Shown here: positions 57,601 to 64,000 of the stretch, one piece after another
Position numbering within the stretch: position 1 is the first letter of the stretch
Layout: each line of letters starts with the position of its first letter
DNA from: Eopsaltria australis
Lineage: Eukaryota; Chordata; Aves; Passeriformes; Petroicidae
Reading direction: 5' to 3'
DNA: 64,000 nt
Assembly: GCA_034509425.1 (NCBI GenBank)
Contig: JAVTVJ010000230.1
Location: forward strand, 558,001 to 622,000
Notes under the pieces: generated by a model
Databases searched by the model: none
Told to the model about the DNA's origin: nothing
The model's input: the letters and a program-made list of their open reading frames with translations, nothing else
Made by a program: the position numbers and the translations under genes

Positions 57601-60600
57601 TATGACTACATGTGTCTTAAAACCAAACACACTATGAGAGCAGAGCCCCTGCACTGCCTGTGTGAGAAGCAGAAGCTGGCAGCCCGTGTTCTCCTGAGAG
57701 CAGGGTTGGTCCTTGTCACCATGTTCCCACCCTGAGCAGGACATGGCTGGGGCACAGTCCCAGAAAAGGTAAGAAATGGGGTAACAAATGCTCCTAGTGT
57801 TACTAAATTCTGTGGCCTTCTGGTGCTTGTAGCTGCATGAATGGTAAATAGCAACATTGCTCATGTTGGGCGCAGGGCCATGTTTCACTTACACAGAAAT
57901 AATTTATGGCAATCCCTAGCTATTACAATGATAAATGACAATAAAGTAGTTTCATGGTGAGGAATCTATCAGCAAAGTAGGAAAAGGGTGAGCCAGGGAG
58001 GCTACAACTGGATAGAGCTGGAGCTGTGCACAGGTGTGAACTTAGGACAAGCAAACTCAGTGTCCCTTTAAACTTACTTTACTTTTTTTATTTAAAAGAT
58101 ATGAAGTAAGAAAAGCCCACTCTTACACCCACTTCCTGACATGATGGTGTCTCTCAGATCCCCCTAGGAAAACACTTCAGTGCAATCCTGAAACTGTTTC
58201 CCATCCTCTGCTGCAGTGGAGACCAGTCCCCCTTTGCAGTGGTCAGTACTGAGGCAGGAGTGGGGGCAGCCAGGATGGCTCTGGGCAGCAGAGTGGAGAA
58301 CAGCTGTGCTGTCCCTTCACACCTACACACAGCTCCTGGGTGGGTGTCGCATGGCCCTCAGTTTGTTTGACAGCAGTGAGTGCATTGCTGATGGCAGGAT
58401 CTGCCTTTTGTTCCAGTGATGCAGAAATGAGCTGTAAGGCTTATTTCTTGGCCTGGCAAATCTGTTTTGAGGGCTGGTGACAGCTGCCATGCTTTTCTTC
58501 AGGAAACTCAAATCTTTGCCACCAGGATTGGGAAGCAAAAGCTCTGTTTTGGTTTAGTTCCTCTGCATTTGCTGTTCGGGTGGGCTGTGGCCTCTGGTGT
58601 AACAAGAACAGGGAACCAGTACGAACTCCAGAGGGAGCTGCTGCTGGGGTCATGGGCACTGTCCCATGGCCGGTCACACACCTCTGACTACTCCACACAA
58701 GCAGGAAAATCAGGTTGTGAATCTTTTTTGTCACAGTCCCTTCAGCAACCTTTTGGAAAGGTCAGAGGTGGCACTTGGCCATTGCCCTTGGGTCTTGCTG
58801 CATGTGGTGCCCCTCTACAGGGAGGCCAAGTGTCCTGTGTGGGGAAGGCCTGGCCAGGCTCCCAGGGAGGCGTGTGCCACAGGGGGCCCTGGAGTTCGGA
58901 AATGACAGGTCATGAAACTTGATACTGTGTGACTGATATGGATAATCTAATGGAGCATTAGCGACACTCCACGCTGGAGCCACAGCTTGCTTCAGCTGGG
59001 GCATGCCTGGCTGAGCATGGGTGCGGGTGTTTCCTTACTGCTGCCAGTGGAGGCAAGCTGTGGTTTGTCATCTTATTACAGCTCTGCTGTCAGACCCAGG
59101 AGAGGAACAATCCAACTCGGCAGTGTTAGAAATCACAATCCGACTGGAAAAGTCATAGGTTGGAGCCTATCTGAGGTGTTTCACCATGAGCCACCTAAAC
59201 CTGTTGCTTGAAAATGTCTGTCATCAAGACCTTTCCTTATCAAAGATCCGTGCTTTCCAAAAACTGGGTCAGGTGGCCTAAAATCTAGAGTAACACTGGG
59301 AAACCAGGTCACTGAATGCAGGGGGAAAAGGCAGAGCAAAAATTTTAACTAATGATCCTGCTCTCTGCTTATCCTCCTGCACCAAACATCTGTATTTGCC
59401 CATAGAATTTCATAGTCAGGAACAGTAGCCAAGAGATAGGTTTAACAGACACCCTGCCTTGAAATGACATACATTCTGCAACAGAGAAAAGTGGAAATTT
59501 TACTGTGCCCAGATTTAAGATGACGAATGCTTTAGTCTGTCCTACAAGTCTCACTTTAATTTTTAAATGGAGAGACAGAAAGGTGCCTAACTAACCTAGT
59601 TAAATCCAACCTCAAAAGATCATTGTCAAGAGAACATTCCCCAGTATCTTTGCTAATTCTCCTCCCCATCCCACTGTGGAAAGGGAGTGAGTGGGAGGCC
59701 ATGTGCTGCCAGCTGGGGTTAAACCATGACAGCTTGATGACACAGCCAGAGAGCAGACAAAATGGACTATGACTCAAAAGAAGTGCTGGCTTGATGCAAG
59801 AGTAAATCATGGTCAACTCTTTTGATCACAGTTGCCTTAGTAGTGGAAGTGCTGAGAGAACTCTTCCATGTCTCAGAGTTTAGATAGACCCTTTAACTTG
59901 CACATTGGTGGACACGTGCTGATGTCAGGCTTTCGCTCTATGAGGGGCAACTGAAACATGTGGTTGGATACCTTATTTCTTGGACAGCAACAAAGTTGAT
60001 GGGGATTCCTGAAAATGAAGGCAGCTTATTTCAGAACATAATAGATAATCAGGTACTCTTTGAGCCAGTCTGTGTTCACCTGGTGCTATGGTTCCAGTTT
60101 AAATCAATAAATACTAGAGCGCTCTGATCACTTCTGTAGTCTGTCTCCTGAGGTCTGGTGAGTAATTTCATAATGCACTGCCTTCTATCCATCCTTCATA
60201 ACCAGTGACAAGGAAAAAATTACTGAGAATATTCTCCACTACCTTCTGCTTGGACTTTTTTTAACAGTGCATTTGGGAGTGAAGCTGGTGTTCTGAACCA
60301 CAGTGTTCAGTAACATATTAGCAGGCTGGCTGTTCTGTGTCTCCTTGGCTATCTTCTCCCTTGGGCTGTTCCTCTTAGACAAATTTGTTTCAAAGTAATT
60401 CTGTTGGGCATGAACAGTTAACAACTTAAGGAAAATCACATAAGTTCAGGAAGTTTTCTTGAGCTGTTTTTTATATAAATACTCTTGTGTTTTAGCATTT
60501 CATGGACCCTTCTCAGGCACACTTGACAATTCCAAAGCACAATTTCCAAGTCCATTTACTTTAAGTGGCCAAAGCATCCCTAGTAAAGAAAATGTAATGC

Positions 60601-63600
60601 TTTGTCTGACCTTCCTTCCACAATCCAAGAACTGGCAAATGATGCTGTTCCTTGCAAAGCATTCTTGAAAACCATCGTTAGATTTGAGCCTGCTTGCCTT
60701 CATGCATAGAATGTAGAGAAATTCTACTGCAGCTCTTACAATCCAGCATCATGCTAATGAAGTAGAATGACACCGAAAGCATTTTTTTGTTTTTCCTTTT
60801 TTTTTTTTTCCATGAAGTGTGGTGTCTGATCTCCCTGGCTGAACATCAGAAGATACATTCTGCTTCTGAAAGCTCAAGTTCAAAACTAGAGACATTCTCA
60901 ATAGGTGCTCGGGTTTCTGAACACAGTTTTTTTGTGTGTGCTTTTCATAAAGTTGTCTGTTCTTGTTCTATCTGTATGCTGAAACAATAAAACAAGTACA
61001 GAGTGGAATACTTGCTTTCTTCCCATTATTTTAATGTCTGCTGGAAGGTTTCCGTAAGCTCTGAAACAGATTTTTGCTTGCTACAATCATGTTACTCAGG
61101 TTCACATTACAGGAATCTGTGACTAAGCAAGTACCCAGGAAACCCTTCCGAGTGGCTTGTACACTATGCTTCAAGTTCCTCTACATATCATATATCTGTG
61201 TAAAATGGAGTGTACAACACACTTTTTCTTAAAAGCACAGATATTCTCTCCTGCAAAAAGATTGCTTTTTTCCCTTCTTAAAAGATAGGAGTAGTAGATG
61301 GACAGTTCATGTTCCAACTCAGTCATGCATGCTTGCTGCTTTTATTTGTCCTTTCATTAACTCTCAAGATCTGGCACAACAAGAACATTATATAAGATTA
61401 AATAATTCTTACGTAAGTCTGAGTGAATGCCTTTCATGAAGTACTGGGTGCTTATCATGGCTATAAGTAAAAATGAATCACTTCCTTTTTAAACTGGAGC
61501 TTTCAACCTTGTATTCTGTGTGGTTAATTGCCACAAACCAAAATAACCTTTTGAGCTCTATGAATTTTCACAGCTGCAGACTGGAGAAAAAAACCTCTTA
61601 CCAATAAATAGAAACTTAAGAATTTCCAAAAGAAATTATTCCCCACTCTAATTGCCTCTTTTAGCACAAAGCCCAGCTCATTTATGCCAGAATTTTAAAC
61701 GTTCCTAACACGTCTGCAGAGCCAAGAACCTGAGTATCATCTAAAGGACAGAATGAGAAAGAATAAAGGCAGGACAGTATGAATTCCACACTTTAGAACA
61801 GCACAGAGCACAGCCAACAGGTCAGGAAGTGTAGGTAATTAGCTTTTGCTAAAAGCTGCAGATTGCAGGATCAGGGCTCAGCAGCCCAGTAACAGAATCA
61901 GGGAGGACTCCCAACACGTCCCTATATATAGGGAATTACAGAAATGTACCTTGTGGATGATTTAAAACTATGGGAATAAGAATCCAAGGCCAGATTAGGA
62001 TGTGGAATAGGAATCAGCAAATCAGAAACCTAGGAGGAAACTGGGAGAAAAGCTTATTTCCAGTGTCCTTAATAGAAATACTTGAGATACTTATTTCCAG
62101 TACTGGAAAAGGTCAGAAATTGTAAAACCAGCACTGGGACTCTGTTGTAAAACTCAGTTATGCTGAAGGAGAAATTCTTTGGCCTGTCATCCTTCTCCAC
62201 TCTGGGAAGGTCATCTCCTGATACAAGAGTGAGTTCCTTGCTTCTCTGAAAGACAAGTAAGAGCAGCTGTGAAGGATCTGGTGTAGGAAGACAAAGCCTG
62301 TGTAGTGAAGTACTGGGGTTGGCAGTAGGAAGACATGGAAATAGAAGGGAGGCTGAAGGTCAGAAAACCACTGGCTGTCATGTTAGGAGGAAGCAGAAAG
62401 AAATTAGGAAAGCAAAGAGAAGTATTTGATGGATATCAAATGAAGCAAACAATCTCACTGATGAATAGTAAAGAGTACCTACAGGTGGCGAGAAGAACAA
62501 GGTTAAAATATTCTGCTAAAACAATATGGTAAGTCATCCATACAGAAACTGAAATCCCTTGTTGGCACACACAGGAATGGCAAGCATTAGATATAGTCAG
62601 TATATTAAAAGACCAGTGGATGGCAGCATATTTTTACTGCCAGAATACTGGGTTGTCATGCCACGTGTTTTGGTTGTAGCTCATCTGCTGACTAACACAT
62701 CATATGTCCCAAGAACAAATCCATGTTTGACTCTGGTAAGTCAGCACAAGCTGCAAAAATTTGTGCTTTTTATGTACAGATCATGTTTCTCCAAGACAGT
62801 GGTGACCGGTATTGTAGCTGTCTCACGCTGAGTCATCTGGAAGATCAGGAACATATTCACAAGAACAGGAGTCAGATGCAAAAGCCTCCTGTGAGTTTAT
62901 AAGAATATTTTGGGAGTACAAACTCCAAAGGCTATGCCTGAAGAATCACCTTAGTGTATTACTTCTGATAGTTCAGTATGGTCTCAGTCCCAGGTTTGTT
63001 GTTCTGCTGTGAAGCTCACGATTTCTTCTCAAAAGCTGGAAATAAAGTCTGTATATTATAGAGAAATTTCTGGAGATATAAAATTATATATGAAGACAAA
63101 AACTCTGTACCACTTCAAGTCATAGCATAACATCCATCCAATTCAAACCTGGTGAGCATGAAGTAATTACAGGGAAGACTTATTTGCTAATGAGACTTAA
63201 AAAAAACCCCCACATTATTCTTGATTACCATATTTATTGACTCTAAGTGGAAAAAACCCAACAAGTCTTAATTTGACTCATTACCATACATACTGTCTAT
63301 ATTCCCTGTTCACATAAATTTCAACTGAGAAAGAAAAATATACATTTTAAAAGAACAGTTTCTAAATTAATTTCATAAACAAACTTCCAATAAACTTCTG
63401 AAAGTTAGAAGGAAAGCTTTTTCAAGAGTTATAGCTCATGTTTTCTGAAGCAAAACACTTAATGTAAAGCACACCTGACATCTGACTTCATACACCTCAG
63501 AGGTTTTCTATGTAGTCTTCATTAAAGTGTACTTACTAAATGTTTCACAGAATCAGAGCATGAGTTCCTCTATCAGCTTTCAAACCTGTGAATTAGGTAC

Positions 63601-64000
63601 TTGCTGTAAACAAGGCTTCTATAAAAGGACAGTTCAAATACAAATAAAAGAGGGCATTAGTAGCCAAGTTTCTTTGGGAGATAGACTGCATTTGGTTCTA
63701 ACTTCCTTAGAAAGAGCAGCAGACAAAAAGCATGGTAATCATTTCTATTATTTGAAGCTCTTCAGTTTTAAGAGCATTTGTAAAAACAGACCCGATTATA
63801 ACAAACTGAGATTTGCATAATTAACTTTGAAACAAAGCATTCTTAATGATAAATGCATTAAGAGCTGAAATAATAATGTTAAGACAAGCTATTGTTTGTC
63901 AACTTGTCAAGTATGTGTGCTGAAGCTTCCCTTCTAATTACAAGATGTTTAGTACAGCACAACAGATATTTTAAAACTAATACAGATGCTGGAATGTTTC
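48640..64000. other. Downstream intergenic region, no gene recognised
   Basis: No coding exon of a known protein was recognised on either strand. In human the next gene is SELENOF on the opposite strand; its conserved C-terminal exon was looked for by eye and not found, so it probably lies to the right. G+C is higher around 57.0-59.3 kb, where several overlapping ORFs of 60-150 codons arise without family resemblance. Poly-T runs occur at 55632-55643 and 60797-60809. Confidence 0.5.

Noticed and set aside
62335..62532. 65-codon plus-strand ORF ending near a donor-like GTAAGT
   Set aside because: No recognisable protein similarity, no partner exon in phase, and its length is within chance for this region.
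48640..64000. Search for SELENOF, the next gene in human
   Set aside because: No stretch matching its conserved C-terminal exon was seen on the minus strand. A SECIS element cannot be judged reliably by eye.
1..64000. Search for CRISPR arrays, bacterial operons, intact transposons or retroviral genes
   Set aside because: None seen. The window is ordinary vertebrate gene and intergenic DNA, and no undescribed multi-gene system is supported.

Overview
The window reads as nuclear DNA of a vertebrate, most likely a bird. It is intron-rich and AT-rich, with two CpG islands and two genes whose coding exons are short and bounded by GT-AG sites (with one GC-AG exception). The reassembled SH3GLB1 protein is 366 residues long, which matches the length I remember for the chicken protein (human 365). 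The species cannot be named from this window.

Layout. (1) About 0.8-17.1 kb, minus strand: 13 coding exons of ODF2L, a coiled-coil centriole/cilium protein related to ODF2. They give 518 residues from the start codon; the C-terminal exon(s) lie beyond base 1. Its promoter region is a CpG island at about 17.4-18.0 kb holding a 30-bp minisatellite, an X-box-like RFX motif and a 15-unit hexamer array. (2) About 18.1-24.6 kb: intergenic, no gene recognised. (3) About 24.6-25.9 kb: CpG island promoter of SH3GLB1. (4) 25.3-46.8 kb, plus strand: complete SH3GLB1 (endophilin-B1/Bif-1), nine constitutive coding exons plus two candidate in-frame cassette exons (57 nt and a 24-nt microexon) in intron 5. 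(5) 46.8 to about 48.6 kb or further: SH3GLB1 3' UTR with several AATAAA signals. (6) The rest to 64 kb: no gene recognised.

The two genes stand head to head, about 8 kb apart from start codon to start codon. Human has the same order on 1p22.3 but with the CLCA genes in between; none is visible here. The products work in different processes: ODF2L at centrioles and cilia, SH3GLB1 in membrane curvature, autophagy and apoptosis. Nothing suggests that they act together. There is no sign of a prokaryotic-type system, CRISPR array or intact transposon. The most unusual points are the RFX-like array upstream of ODF2L, the SH3GLB1 microexon, a perfect DR5 nuclear-receptor motif in SH3GLB1 intron 7, and an altered ODF2L N-terminus with a GC-AG intron.
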